A stretch of 64,000 nucleotides of DNA, taken from the NCBI RefSeq assembly GCF_029223485.1, contig NZ_JARHTP010000015.1, positions 186,001-250,000 on the forward strand. Reading direction: 5' to 3'. Position numbers and translations under genes: made by a program. The notes beneath the pieces were generated by a model. The model saw nothing but the letters and a program-made list of their open reading frames with translations. It made no database searches and was not told where the DNA came from. Below are positions 32,372-40,631 of the stretch, in pieces. This DNA is from Streptomyces coacervatus. GTDB taxonomy: Bacteria > Actinomycetota > Actinomycetes > Streptomycetales > Streptomycetaceae. Each line of letters starts with the position of its first letter. Position 1 is the stretch's first letter.

Positions 32372-32547
32372 GTGGGGGTCCCCTCTTGCGACTTGGGCGA
32401 CCGGAGATTTTCCGGCCGCCCATAGATTTGACATGTGCATTGTGGGGGGAGAGGGGCGGTTGGGCAAGGAGTTGCTTCAGGACCGCAGTTGGCGCGTTTG
32501 GGTGCACATACCCCTGCTCGACGGGACCAACTTATCGAGCCCTGGGG

Positions 32548-33216
32548 CTACTTGGGACCCTTCGTACCGCCCTGGCCATGTCCGGGTTTGCTGCCGGAGT
32601 TGCCCGGCCCCGAGACGCTCCTGCTCGGAGCGGGTGCGGAGGCCCCGGTCGAGGGCTCCCGGGTCGCGCCCCCGGAAGGCGTGCGACTGATGGACGCACT
32701 CGGACTCGGACTCGGGGAAGCAGTACCCGAGGAATCCGCCCCACCTCCGGAAGAGGGAACGGCGACCGCCCCACCGGAGGACTCCGCAGCCGTCGACCCG
32801 GCGGTATCGGCGGCCGCCGGGGCCGTGCTGTCTTCCTTGCCTTGCGCCCCGCCCGCAGGGTGGGAGGAAGACCCAGCGAAAGAGAACCCGGCAATCAGGG
32901 CGACCACCACACCACCGACGACGGCAGCCCCCTTAAGGGGCGCGGGGAACTGCGCGACAAGCCGCGACGGACCGCCAGACGACCGACGGCCAACAGCCCC
33001 CCTCCCCGCGGAGCGCCTGTGCTTCCGCCGGGAAGGCCCGTCCACCACCGGAGGCATCTCACGCGTCTCGTCATACGCGTTCAGCCAGCCATGTGCGACG
33101 GCCGGATCGGCGTACTCCTCATACGAGGGGGCCGACTCCGGCCTCGGGTGGTACACGTTCGGCGGACCCTGGGCGGCACCGTTCGTCCCGTTCTCGTACT
33201 CAGATGGCCTGGACAT
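32548..33216 (-). CDS. Hypothetical membrane protein containing the genus intergenic repeat
   Basis: 222 aa. Cytoplasmic N-terminus (1-95) that is polar with EYENGTNG and YEEYADPAVAHGWLNAYDETREMPP, then one membrane helix (about 97-112: GAAVVGGVVVALIAGFSF), then a Ser/Gly/Pro/Ala-rich exterior tail of about 110 residues. The segment SRLVAQFPAPLKGA just before the helix is the exact translation of the common Streptomyces intergenic repeat. Function unknown. The long low-complexity tail may cross the cell wall. Confidence 0.72.
   Translation of the reverse strand: MSRPSEYENGTNGAAQGPPNVYHPRPESAPSYEEYADPAVAHGWLNAYDETREMPPVVDGPSRRKHRRSAGRGAVGRRSSGGPSRLVAQFPAPLKGAAVVGGVVVALIAGFSFAGSSSHPAGGAQGKEDSTAPAAADTAGSTAAESSGGAVAVPSSGGGADSSGTASPSPSPSASISRTPSGGATREPSTGASAPAPSRSVSGPGNSGSKPGHGQGGTKGPK
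32928..32971. repeat. Copy of the GC-rich genus repeat, in a coding region
   Basis: Contains the core GGGGCGCGGGGAACTGCGCG plus the ACAAGCC...CGACGGA tail, matching copies at 35140-35192 (inverted), 35223-35272 and 41370-41423 (inverted). Here it is read in frame by the membrane protein gene. Confidence 0.8.
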
Positions 33217-33328
33217 GGCCGCGCATTGTAGAGACGGGCGGGACTCCTGGGACAGCTACCGGCGATAACAGCCCAAACCATCCGTCTCACGTGGCGGATA
33301 ACACGGCCCGCGGGGCGTTACCGGGCCG

Positions 33329-33341
33329 TAAGCTCCCAGAC
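33329..33341 (+). promoter_or_regulatory. -10 box of a leaderless aminotransferase message
   Basis: TAAGCT (33329-33334) is followed by 7 bases and the ATG at 33342. No ribosome site is present, so transcription likely starts at the ATG itself. Confidence 0.55.
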
Positions 33342-34553
33342 ATGCAGGTGATCCAGTCGACCAAGCTCGCCAACGTCTGTTACGAGATCCGGGGCCCGGT
33401 GCTCGAGGAGGCGATGCGGCTCGAGGCGGCCGGGCACCGCATCCTCAAGCTGAACACGGGGAACCCGGCGGCGTTCGGCTTCGAGTGCCCGCCCGAGATC
33501 CTGGAGGACATCCTCCGCAACGTGTCGACGGCGCACGGCTACGGCGACGCAAAGGGCCTGCTGGCCGCACGCCGGGCGGTCGTGATGCACAACCAGACCC
33601 TCGGCATCGAGACGGACGTCGAACACGTCTTCGTCGGCAACGGCGTCTCCGAGCTGATCGTGATGGCCATGCAGGGCCTGCTCGACGACGGCGACGAGGT
33701 CCTCGTACCGTCGCCCGACTACCCCCTGTGGACCGCCGCCGTCTCGCTCTCCGGCGGGACGGCCGTGCACTACCGCTGCGACGAGCAGTCCGACTGGATG
33801 CCCGACCTCGCGGACGTCGAGCGCAAGGTCACCGACCGCACCAAGGCGATCGTCATCATCAACCCCAACAACCCGACGGGGGCCGTGTACGACGAGGCGA
33901 TGATCAAGGGCTTGACGGACATCGCCCGCCGCCACAATCTGCTCGTCTGCTCCGACGAGATCTACGACAAGATCCTCTACGACGGCGCCACGCACACGGC
34001 GACCGCCGCCATCGCCCCCGACCTGCTGACCCTCACCTTCAACGGCATGTCGAAGGCGTACCGCGTCGCCGGCTACCGGGTCGGCTGGATGTCGATCTCC
34101 GGGCCGCGCGCACATGCGGACTCGTACATCGAGGGCCTGACGATCCTGGCCAACATGCGCCTGTGCGCGAACATGCCGGGACAGCACGGCGTGGTCGCCG
34201 CGCTGAGCGGGCGGCAGACGATCAACGATCTGGTGCTGCCGGGCGGGCGACTGAAGGAGCAGCGGGACGTCGCGTACGAGCTGCTCACCCAGATCCCGGG
34301 CGTGAGCTGCGTGAAGCCGAAGGGTGCGCTGTATCTCTTCCCGCGCCTCGACCCCAAGGTGTTCAAGATCAAGGACGACCGGCGGATGGTTCTGGACCTG
34401 CTGCGCCGCGAGAAGATCATGGTCGTGCAGGGGACCGGGTTCAACTGGTCCGAGCCCGACCACTTCCGGGTCGTGACCCTGCCGTCGGTCGGGGATCTAC
34501 GGGATGCGGTCACCCGGATCGGGAACTTCCTCGACGGCTACAGCCAACTTTAG
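33342..34553 (+). CDS. Class I aminotransferase, alanine-type (AlaA-like)
   Basis: 403 aa. PLP lysine K238 in NGMSKAYRVAGYR; NPNNPTGAVY (174-183), SDEIYDK (204-210) and the final-arginine region FRVVTLPSVGDL fit the AlaA/AlaT subgroup. It interconverts alanine and pyruvate with 2-oxoglutarate/glutamate. The probable leaderless start is discussed with the promoter. Monocistronic, followed by a promoter region for the next gene. Confidence 0.92.
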   Translation: MQVIQSTKLANVCYEIRGPVLEEAMRLEAAGHRILKLNTGNPAAFGFECPPEILEDILRNVSTAHGYGDAKGLLAARRAVVMHNQTLGIETDVEHVFVGNGVSELIVMAMQGLLDDGDEVLVPSPDYPLWTAAVSLSGGTAVHYRCDEQSDWMPDLADVERKVTDRTKAIVIINPNNPTGAVYDEAMIKGLTDIARRHNLLVCSDEIYDKILYDGATHTATAAIAPDLLTLTFNGMSKAYRVAGYRVGWMSISGPRAHADSYIEGLTILANMRLCANMPGQHGVVAALSGRQTINDLVLPGGRLKEQRDVAYELLTQIPGVSCVKPKGALYLFPRLDPKVFKIKDDRRMVLDLLRREKIMVVQGTGFNWSEPDHFRVVTLPSVGDLRDAVTRIGNFLDGYSQL

Positions 34554-34572
34554 ACGAAATCTAAGCTAGGAT
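34550..34572 (+). promoter_or_regulatory. Dyad and -10 box upstream of the small helical protein gene
   Basis: TTAGA-CGAAA-TCTAA (34550-34564) covers the stop codon of the aminotransferase gene and lies right before a TAGGAT -10 box (34567-34572). It could be a repressor site for the next gene. It resembles only loosely the TTAGG-type boxes of iron regulators. Confidence 0.4.
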
Positions 34573-34600
34573 GGTTTCCTGACAGCACAGGAGGCCATCC

Positions 34601-35017
34601 ATGTACGAACCGATCCGCACCAAGTCGGTCCACAGCACGATGGCCGGCACGACCTCCGACTTCCCCCACCGGTCCCGTGAGGAGGAGCTGGACATCCAGC
34701 TCGCGGGGCATCTCGGGGCACTGCTCGCCGTCACGGACGAGTTGCGCGCCGCCGCCCCTTCCGAGGACCTGGACACCGCGGCCGAGCGGCTCACCGTGCA
34801 GGTGGCGCGGTTGCGGGGCGGTGTGACGCCGGTCCGCATGTCCGCGGCGGCGTCCGACGACGACCCCGTGGCCCTGCACCAGCGGGCCCATGCCCTCGCG
34901 GGGCGTGCGCTGGTCGTGGCGGCGTCGCGGGCGGACACGGCGGCCGCGATTCTTGCCGCCGAGCAGATGGATGTGCACGCGGCGGCGCTGGAGCCGCGCG
35001 AGCTCGCGTCCCGCTGA
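34601..35017 (+). CDS. Small conserved helical hypothetical protein
   Basis: 138 aa with an AGGAGG ribosome site. All-helical composition (ELDIQLAGHLGALLAVTDELRA, ALHQRAHALAGRALVVAASRA); no signal peptide or membrane segment; no cysteines. I do not recognise the family. Likely cytoplasmic. Followed by a 10-bp-stem terminator. Confidence 0.75.
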   Translation: MYEPIRTKSVHSTMAGTTSDFPHRSREEELDIQLAGHLGALLAVTDELRAAAPSEDLDTAAERLTVQVARLRGGVTPVRMSAAASDDDPVALHQRAHALAGRALVVAASRADTAAAILAAEQMDVHAAALEPRELASR

Positions 35018-35040
35018 GCCCTCGGGCTCCCTTGACGGCC

Positions 35041-35076
35041 CCGGTCCGCGTGCACCCGCAGCGACGCGCGGACCGG
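35041..35076 (+). terminator. Terminator hairpin
   Basis: CCGGTCCGCG (35041-35050) pairs perfectly with CGCGGACCGG (35067-35076) across a 16-base loop, 24 bp after the stop of the helical protein gene. Confidence 0.65.
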
Positions 35077-35139
35077 GTGCCACAGCACTGCGTTGGCTTG
35101 GGCGGCGGTGCCTGATCGCCGTGGGGGTTCCTCTGGTTT

Positions 35140-35272
35140 TGCGGCTGCGGGTTCGTCGTGGCCGTTCGCGCAGTTCCCCGCGCCCCTTGGGGGGGCTGCA
35201 GTGCACGACCGCTCACAGCAACGCCTTAAGGGGCGCGGGGAACTGCGCGACAAGCCACAACGAACCCGCACC
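35140..35272. repeat. Head-to-head pair of the genus repeat
   Basis: Copy 1 (35140-35192) runs inverted relative to copy 2 (35223-35272), with about 30 bp between. Their cores GCGCAGTTCCCCGCGCCCC and GGGGCGCGGGGAACTGCGC can pair into a very stable hairpin, which may serve as a terminator for both convergent genes. Confidence 0.8.
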
Positions 35273-35365
35273 CGGCACACCGCACAAACCCGCAACGGCG
35301 GACCCCCGAAACAGGCCCACAGCCACGCACGCCGTTGTACGCGGCCTCGCCGGTCTTGAGGGACG

Positions 35366-37189
35366 TCAGCCCAGGCGCTGCACCAGCGCGCGGTACTCGT
35401 CCCACAGTTCCTTCGGGGTGTGCTCGCCGAAGGTGTTCAGGTGCTCGGGGACCAAGGCGGCCTCCTCACGCCAGACCTCCTTGTCGACCGTGAGGAGGAA
35501 GTCCAGGTCGGAGTCGGAGAGTTCGAGGCCCTTGGTGTCCAGGGCCGCCCTGGTCGGCAGGATGCCGATCGGGGTCTCGACGCCCTCCGCCCTGCCGTCG
35601 AGGCGGTCGACGATCCACTTCAGGACGCGGCTGTTCTCGCCGAAGCCGGGCCAGACGAACTTGCCCTGGTCGTTCTTGCGGAACCAGTTGACGTAGTAGA
35701 TCTTCGGGAGCTTCGACTGGTCCTTGTCCTTGGCGACGTCGACCCAGTGGCCCATGTAGTCGCCCATGTTGTAGCCGCAGAAGGGGAGCATCGCGAAGGG
35801 GTCGCGGCGCAGTTCGCCGACCTTGCCCTCGGCTGCGGCGGTCTTCTCCGACGCCACGTTGGCACCGAGGAAGACGCCGTGGTTCCAGTCGAAGGACTCC
35901 GTCACCAGCGGGACCGCGGTGGCGCGGCGGCCGCCGAAGAGGATCGCCGAGATCGGCACACCCCTCGGGTCCTCCCACTCCGGCGCGATGATCGGGCACT
36001 GCGCGGCGGGGGTGGTGAAGCGCGCGTTGGGGTGGGCGGCCGGGGTGTCGGACGCCGGCGTCCAGTCGTTGCCCTTCCAGTCCGTCAGGTGGGCCGGAGT
36101 CTCCTCCGTCATGCCCTCCCACCAGATGTCGTTGTCGTCGGTGAGCGCCACGTTCGTGAAGACCGAGTTGCCCCACAGCGTCTTCATCGCGTTGGCGTTG
36201 GTGTGCTCACCGGTGCCGGGCGCGACGCCGAAGAAGCCGGCCTCCGGGTTGATCGCGTACAGACGGCCGTCCTCGCCGAAGCGCATCCAGGCGATGTCGT
36301 CGCCGATCGTCTCGACCGTCCAGCCGGAGACCGTGGGCTCCAGCATGGCGAGGTTGGTCTTGCCGCAGGCGCTCGGGAAGGCTGCGGCGACGTACTTGGA
36401 CTCACCGGTCGGCGGGGTGAGCTTCAGGATCAGCATGTGCTCCGCGAGCCAGCCCTCGTCGCGTGCCATCACCGACGCGATGCGCAGGGCGTAGCACTTC
36501 TTGCCGAGCAGGGCGTTGCCGCCGTAGCCGGAGCCGTAGGACCAGATCTCGCGCGACTCGGGGAAGTGCGAGATGTACTTGGTGGAGTTGCAGGGCCAGG
36601 GGACGTCGGCCTCGCCCTCCGCCAGCGGGGCGCCCAGCGTGTGGACGGCCTTCACGAAGAAGCCGTCGGAGCCGAGTTCGTCCAGGACCGGCTGCCCCAT
36701 GCGCGTCATCGTGCGCATGGAGACCGCGACATAGGCGGAGTCGGTGATCTCGACGCCGATCGCGGAGAGGTCCGAGCCGAGGGGGCCCATGCAGAACGGG
36801 ACGACGTACATCGTCCGGCCCTTCATCGAGCCGCGGAAGACGCCCTTCTCGCCCTGGAAGATCTCCCGCATCTCGGCGGGGGCCTTCCAGTGGTTGGTCG
36901 GGCCGGCGTCCTCCTCCTTCTCGGAGCAGATGAACGTCCGGTCCTCGACCCGCGCGACATCGGTCGGGTCGGAAGCGGCGTAGTAGGAGTTGGGGCGCTT
37001 GATCGGGTCGAGTTTCCGGAAGGTGCCCTTCTCCACGAGCTCCTCGCACAGGCGCTCGTACTCGGCCTCGGATCCGTCACACCAGACCACGTTGTCCGGC
37101 TGGGTCAGTGCTGCGATCTCGTTCACCCACGAGACCAGTTCCTGATGCTTGGTGGGGATGACGGGGGGAGCCGCGATGTCGCGCGCCAC
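35366..37189 (-). CDS. pckG: GTP-dependent phosphoenolpyruvate carboxykinase
   Basis: 607 aa, normal length for the GTP type. P-loop FPSACGKTNL (271-280); other hallmarks are CMGPLGSDLS, WIMRFGEDGRLYAINPE-type segment, and NWFRKNDQGKFVWPGFGENSRVLKW at the guanine-binding region. It converts oxaloacetate and GTP to PEP, GDP and CO2, the first step of gluconeogenesis. Start is the GTG at 37187-37189 behind AGGAG. Upstream there is a 342-bp intergenic region with its promoter. Confidence 0.97.
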   Translation of the reverse strand: MARDIAAPPVIPTKHQELVSWVNEIAALTQPDNVVWCDGSEAEYERLCEELVEKGTFRKLDPIKRPNSYYAASDPTDVARVEDRTFICSEKEEDAGPTNHWKAPAEMREIFQGEKGVFRGSMKGRTMYVVPFCMGPLGSDLSAIGVEITDSAYVAVSMRTMTRMGQPVLDELGSDGFFVKAVHTLGAPLAEGEADVPWPCNSTKYISHFPESREIWSYGSGYGGNALLGKKCYALRIASVMARDEGWLAEHMLILKLTPPTGESKYVAAAFPSACGKTNLAMLEPTVSGWTVETIGDDIAWMRFGEDGRLYAINPEAGFFGVAPGTGEHTNANAMKTLWGNSVFTNVALTDDNDIWWEGMTEETPAHLTDWKGNDWTPASDTPAAHPNARFTTPAAQCPIIAPEWEDPRGVPISAILFGGRRATAVPLVTESFDWNHGVFLGANVASEKTAAAEGKVGELRRDPFAMLPFCGYNMGDYMGHWVDVAKDKDQSKLPKIYYVNWFRKNDQGKFVWPGFGENSRVLKWIVDRLDGRAEGVETPIGILPTRAALDTKGLELSDSDLDFLLTVDKEVWREEAALVPEHLNTFGEHTPKELWDEYRALVQRLG

Positions 37190-37531
37190 GATTGCTCCTA
37201 AATGAGGGATTTTTGTTTTGGAGGCCCCGTGGGGGCTGCGACCCGGATGCTTCCGTGGCTGGATCTTCAGCGCTCATCCGGTGCCGACCGCACTCATTTG
37301 ATCATCCGACGAGCGCGCCCATATGTCCAGAGGGCCTCACAGGTGAGCGGAGTGGGGATCGTCACGCGGCAGAGTGTTTCCAAGCGTGTTTTTGCGTGCA
37401 CGTTGAGTTCATCTGAAGGTTCTTTTGCCTGACGGCCAGAGCATCAACTCCCGTGAGATGATGGCCACTCTTGACCGGTTCTCGGCCCGCCCTCATCCGC
37501 AACTTACGGTTCCGTAGGTACGATGCCGGGC
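37190..37531. other. Divergent intergenic region, pckG and PAQR promoters
   Basis: 342 bp, less GC-rich than the genes. It contains a small GCCCC/GGGGC hairpin (37224-37236) in the pckG leader and a TTGACC at 37471-37476, but no well-spaced -10 partner for the latter. No ORF supported. Confidence 0.6.
37519..37531 (+). promoter_or_regulatory. -10 box of a leaderless PAQR message
   Basis: TACGAT (37519-37524), 7 bases, then ATG 37532, with no ribosome site: a leaderless arrangement. Confidence 0.55.
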
Positions 37532-38278
37532 ATGACTGCGCCCGTCCCCGACGCGCCAATGGACACGCCGGCCGCCGGCCGCGGTTCCGACGCGCCCTCC
37601 CTGCCGCACCAGATCAAGCAGCACGCCCAGCAGCTCGCCGAGCCGATCAAGCCGAAGCTGCGCGGCTGGCTGCACCTCGGCATGTTCCCGGCCGCGCTGG
37701 TCTCGGGCCTGGTACTCACCGCCCTCGCGGACTCGACCAGAGGACGCATCGCCTGCGGGATCTTCGCCCTGACCGCCTGCCTGCTGTTCGGCGTGAGCGC
37801 GCTGTACCACCGGGGCAACTGGAGCCCGCGCATGGACGGCGTCCTGCGCAGACTCGATCACGCCAACATCTTCCTGATCATCGCGGGCACGTACACGCCG
37901 CTGACAATGCTGCTGCTGCCGGGCGCGAAGGGGCAGTGGCTGCTGTGGGGCATCTGGGGTGCCGCGGCGGCGGGCATCGTCTTCCGCGTCTTCTGGGTCG
38001 GCGCCCCGCGCTGGCTCTACACCCCCTGCTACATCGCGATGGGCTGGGCGGCCGTCTTCTTCCTGCCGGACTTCATGCGCGCGGGCGGTATCGCGGTGCT
38101 GGTCCTGGTGATCGTGGGCGGTCTCCTCTACAGCGCAGGCGGCGTGATCTACGGCATCAAGCGGCCGAACCCGTCACCGCGCTGGTTCGGCTTCCACGAG
38201 GTCTTCCACTCCCTCACGCTCGCGGCGTTCGTCGTCCACTACGTGGGGATCTCGCTGGTGGCGTACCAGCACGCCTAG
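37532..38278 (+). CDS. PAQR / hemolysin III family membrane protein (TrhA-like)
   Basis: 248 aa from ATG 37532; ATG 37523 would add three residues but lies inside the -10 box. Seven predicted membrane segments after a 50-residue cytoplasmic start. The PAQR metal-binding signature is present: SALYHRGNW, DHANIFLIIAGTYTP and FHEVFHSLTLAAFVVHY, whose histidines bind zinc in the ceramidase-like fold. Family roles include membrane fluidity homeostasis; the old name hemolysin III does not prove lysis. Followed by a strong terminator. Confidence 0.92.
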   Translation: MTAPVPDAPMDTPAAGRGSDAPSLPHQIKQHAQQLAEPIKPKLRGWLHLGMFPAALVSGLVLTALADSTRGRIACGIFALTACLLFGVSALYHRGNWSPRMDGVLRRLDHANIFLIIAGTYTPLTMLLLPGAKGQWLLWGIWGAAAAGIVFRVFWVGAPRWLYTPCYIAMGWAAVFFLPDFMRAGGIAVLVLVIVGGLLYSAGGVIYGIKRPNPSPRWFGFHEVFHSLTLAAFVVHYVGISLVAYQHA

Positions 38279-38292
38279 CACCACCGACTCTG

Positions 38293-38322
38293 AAGGGCCA
38301 CGGACTTCCGTGGCCCTTTTTT
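38293..38322 (+). terminator. Rho-independent terminator
   Basis: 11-bp perfect stem AAGGGCCACGG/CCGTGGCCCTT with a 4-base loop, followed by a run of T. The clearest intrinsic terminator in the window, 14 bp after the PAQR stop. Confidence 0.92.
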
Positions 38323-38354
38323 CATGCCTCCAACCGCCCGAAAGTCGATACCTA

Positions 38355-38391
38355 TTGACAGCAACTAGATTTTGAGAGCTACTCTCATTTC
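38355..38391 (+). promoter_or_regulatory. MFS exporter promoter with TetR-type operator
   Basis: TTGACA (38355-38360) and TACTCT (38380-38385) are separated by 19 bases. The palindrome TGAGAG-CTA-CTCTCA (38373-38387) covers the -10 box. The ATG at 38392 follows the -10 by 6 bases, so the message is leaderless. The site is well placed for repression by the TetR protein encoded downstream. Confidence 0.7.
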
Positions 38392-39960
38392 ATGGACACT
38401 TCCACTTCAGAAGCTGCAGCTCCGGACCCTCGCCGCTGGTGGGCTCTCGGCGCCCTCGTCGCGAGCATGCTGACCCTCGGCTTCGACACGACGATCCTCA
38501 ATGTGGCGCTGCCGACCATGGCCGGCGATCTCGGCGCCACCACCGGCCAGCAGCAGTGGATGGCGGACGCCTACGTCGTCGTCTTCGCGGCGCTGATGCT
38601 CCCCGCCGGACTGCTCGGCGACCGCTTCGGACGGCGGCTGATGCTGATCGTGGGGCTCGCGGTCTTCCTCGCCGGTTCGCTGGCGGGCGCGCTGGCCGGG
38701 GACGTGAACTGGGTCATCGCCGCCCGTGCCCTGATGGGCGTCGGCGCGGCGCTGGTCACCCCGCTCGCGCTCTCCGTGCTGCCCACGCTGTTCACCCGCG
38801 ACGAGCAGCCCAAGGCCACCGCCATCGTCTCCGCCGCCTCCGCGCTCGGTCTGCCGCTCGGCCCGATCATCGGCGGCTGGCTGCTGAACCACTTCTGGTG
38901 GGGCTCGGTCTTCCTCGTCAACGTCCCGATGGCCGCGATAGGCATCGCCGCCTGTGTCTTCCTGCTCCCCGAGACCCGCGACCCCGCCTCCCCCAAGGTC
39001 GACGCCGTCTCCACCGCGCTCACCGCGACCGGCCTCGGCGCCCTCGTCTACGCGATCATCGAGGCGCCCACCCGCGGCTGGGGCGACCCGCTGGTCCTGG
39101 CCATGTTCGCGGCAGCCGTCGTCCTCATCACCGCACTGGTCCTGCGCGAACGCCGCATCGAGCGCCCCATGCTCGACATGACCCTCCTCGCCCACCGCGG
39201 CTTCCTCTTCAACACCATCGCCGCGACCCTGGTGATGTTCGTCCTGTCCGGCCTGCTGTTCGTGCTGCCGCCCTACCTCCAGGCCGTCCTCGGCAACGAC
39301 GCCTTCGGCACCGGCGTACGGCTGCTGCCGATGATGGGCGGCATCCTGGTCGCCTCCCGGACGGCCCCGCAGGCCGCCGCCCGCTTCGGCGGACGCGCCA
39401 CGGTGAGCGCGGGCCTGGTGGTCCTGGCCTTCGCCGCATTCCTCGGCAGCCGTACGACGGTCGACTCGGGCTACGGCTACACCGCGCTGTGGCTCTCGAT
39501 CACCGGTCTCGGCTTCGGCTTCTCGCTCATGCCGGCGATGGGCAACGCCCTGGGCGCCCTGCCCCGCGACCGCGCCGGCAGCGGCTCCGGACTGCTCATG
39601 ACGCTGCGCCAGGTCGGCGGCGCGATCGGCATCGCCCTGCTCGGCAGCCTGCTCGCGGGCACCTTCCGCGACCGGCTCGACGTCACCGGGCTGCCTGCCA
39701 AGGCGGCCGACACCGCCGGGGACTCGGTGGTCGCGGCGCACCTCGTCGCCGCGAAGGCCCATTCCGCCGATCTCGCCGCCTCCGCCGACAGCGCGTACGT
39801 CCACGGCATGGGCCTGGTGCTGCTGGTGTGCGGGATCGCGGCGCTCGTGTCGGCGCTGCTGGCGGCGGCGTTCCTGCCGGGCATGCAGACCGCGCCGGCC
39901 GCCGTAGCGCCGCCCGAGACCCCGGACATGGCCGCCGAGCAGGCCGATGCCCGACAATGA
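38392..39960 (+). CDS. MFS drug exporter, DHA2 (EmrB/QacA) family
   Basis: 522 aa with 14 predicted membrane segments. DHA2 hallmarks: TTILNVALPTMAGDLGAT, motif A GDRFGRRLMLIVG and motif C-like GLPLGPIIGGW. A proton antiporter that exports small hydrophobic compounds. It forms an operon with the TetR gene (ATGA overlap), and its promoter carries a palindromic operator, so it is probably induced by its substrate. Confidence 0.95.
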   Translation: MDTSTSEAAAPDPRRWWALGALVASMLTLGFDTTILNVALPTMAGDLGATTGQQQWMADAYVVVFAALMLPAGLLGDRFGRRLMLIVGLAVFLAGSLAGALAGDVNWVIAARALMGVGAALVTPLALSVLPTLFTRDEQPKATAIVSAASALGLPLGPIIGGWLLNHFWWGSVFLVNVPMAAIGIAACVFLLPETRDPASPKVDAVSTALTATGLGALVYAIIEAPTRGWGDPLVLAMFAAAVVLITALVLRERRIERPMLDMTLLAHRGFLFNTIAATLVMFVLSGLLFVLPPYLQAVLGNDAFGTGVRLLPMMGGILVASRTAPQAAARFGGRATVSAGLVVLAFAAFLGSRTTVDSGYGYTALWLSITGLGFGFSLMPAMGNALGALPRDRAGSGSGLLMTLRQVGGAIGIALLGSLLAGTFRDRLDVTGLPAKAADTAGDSVVAAHLVAAKAHSADLAASADSAYVHGMGLVLLVCGIAALVSALLAAAFLPGMQTAPAAVAPPETPDMAAEQADARQ

Positions 39961-40598
39961 CGAGCATGACGGCCGCACGTTCCCCCCTCTCCCCCGCCGA
40001 CCGCCCCCAGCTCGGCCTCCGCGAGCGGAAGAAGATCAAGACCCGGGAGGCGATCCGCACGGCGACATACGCACTGATCAAGGAGCAGGGCTACGACGCC
40101 ACGACGATCGAGCAGATCGCCGAGCGGGCCGAGGTCTCGCCGTCGACCGTCTTCCGGTACTTCCCGACCAAGGAGGACATCGTCCTCACGGACGAGTACG
40201 ACCCCCTGATGCTGGAGGAGTTGCGCGCACGGCCCGCCGATGAGTCATGGATCGAGTCGGTGCGGCACATCATGCAGAAGGCGCTGGACTTCATGGTGCA
40301 GGAGAGCCCCGAGGTGATCCGGCTGCGGGCGCATCTCGGGGTCCAGGTCCCCGCCGTCCGTTCCCGGATGTACGAGAGCATGTCGGAGACCGGGCGCCTG
40401 ATGCGGGGGGCCATCGCCGAGCGCTTCGGCCTGGACCCGGAGAGCCTTGAGGTCCGCGTCTATGCGATGTCCCTCATCGGCGGCCTCATGGAGGTCAACA
40501 TGTACTGGGCGGAGAACGACTTCGGGGGCGACCTCGGGGCACTCATGAACCGCGCCCTGGACGTCCTGGAACACGGCCTCCCCACCGAAAAGCCCTGA
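39957..40598 (+). CDS. TetR-family repressor of the MFS operon
   Basis: 213 aa. N-terminal helix-turn-helix (about 30-75: TIEQIAERAEVSPSTVFRYFPTKEDIV), C-terminal ligand-binding helices with a TetR_C-type pocket. Its ATG overlaps the MFS stop codon (ATGA). Expected to bind the operator 38373-38387 and autoregulate. Confidence 0.94.
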   Translation: MTSMTAARSPLSPADRPQLGLRERKKIKTREAIRTATYALIKEQGYDATTIEQIAERAEVSPSTVFRYFPTKEDIVLTDEYDPLMLEELRARPADESWIESVRHIMQKALDFMVQESPEVIRLRAHLGVQVPAVRSRMYESMSETGRLMRGAIAERFGLDPESLEVRVYAMSLIGGLMEVNMYWAENDFGGDLGALMNRALDVLEHGLPTEKP

Positions 40599-40631
40599 GC
40601 CCCACGGCCCCTCCCGTGCCATCCTGACCGG

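Larger units (their letters stand above)
35018..35365. other. Intergenic region holding a terminator and two inverted repeat copies
   Basis: 348 bp between convergent genes with no credible ORF. It holds a 10-bp-stem hairpin (35041-35076) and two genus repeats in inverted orientation (35140-35192 and 35223-35272). Nothing else recognisable. Confidence 0.7.

Noticed and set aside
32415..32460. TTGACA on the plus strand as a promoter for a gene inside 32435-33231
   Set aside because: No plausible plus-strand gene starts there; the plus frames are low-complexity shadows of the minus-strand membrane protein.
35140..35272. Possible CRISPR or tandem-repeat array
   Set aside because: There are only two copies, they are inverted, and no regular spacers or cas genes exist. 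They match the known dispersed genus repeat.
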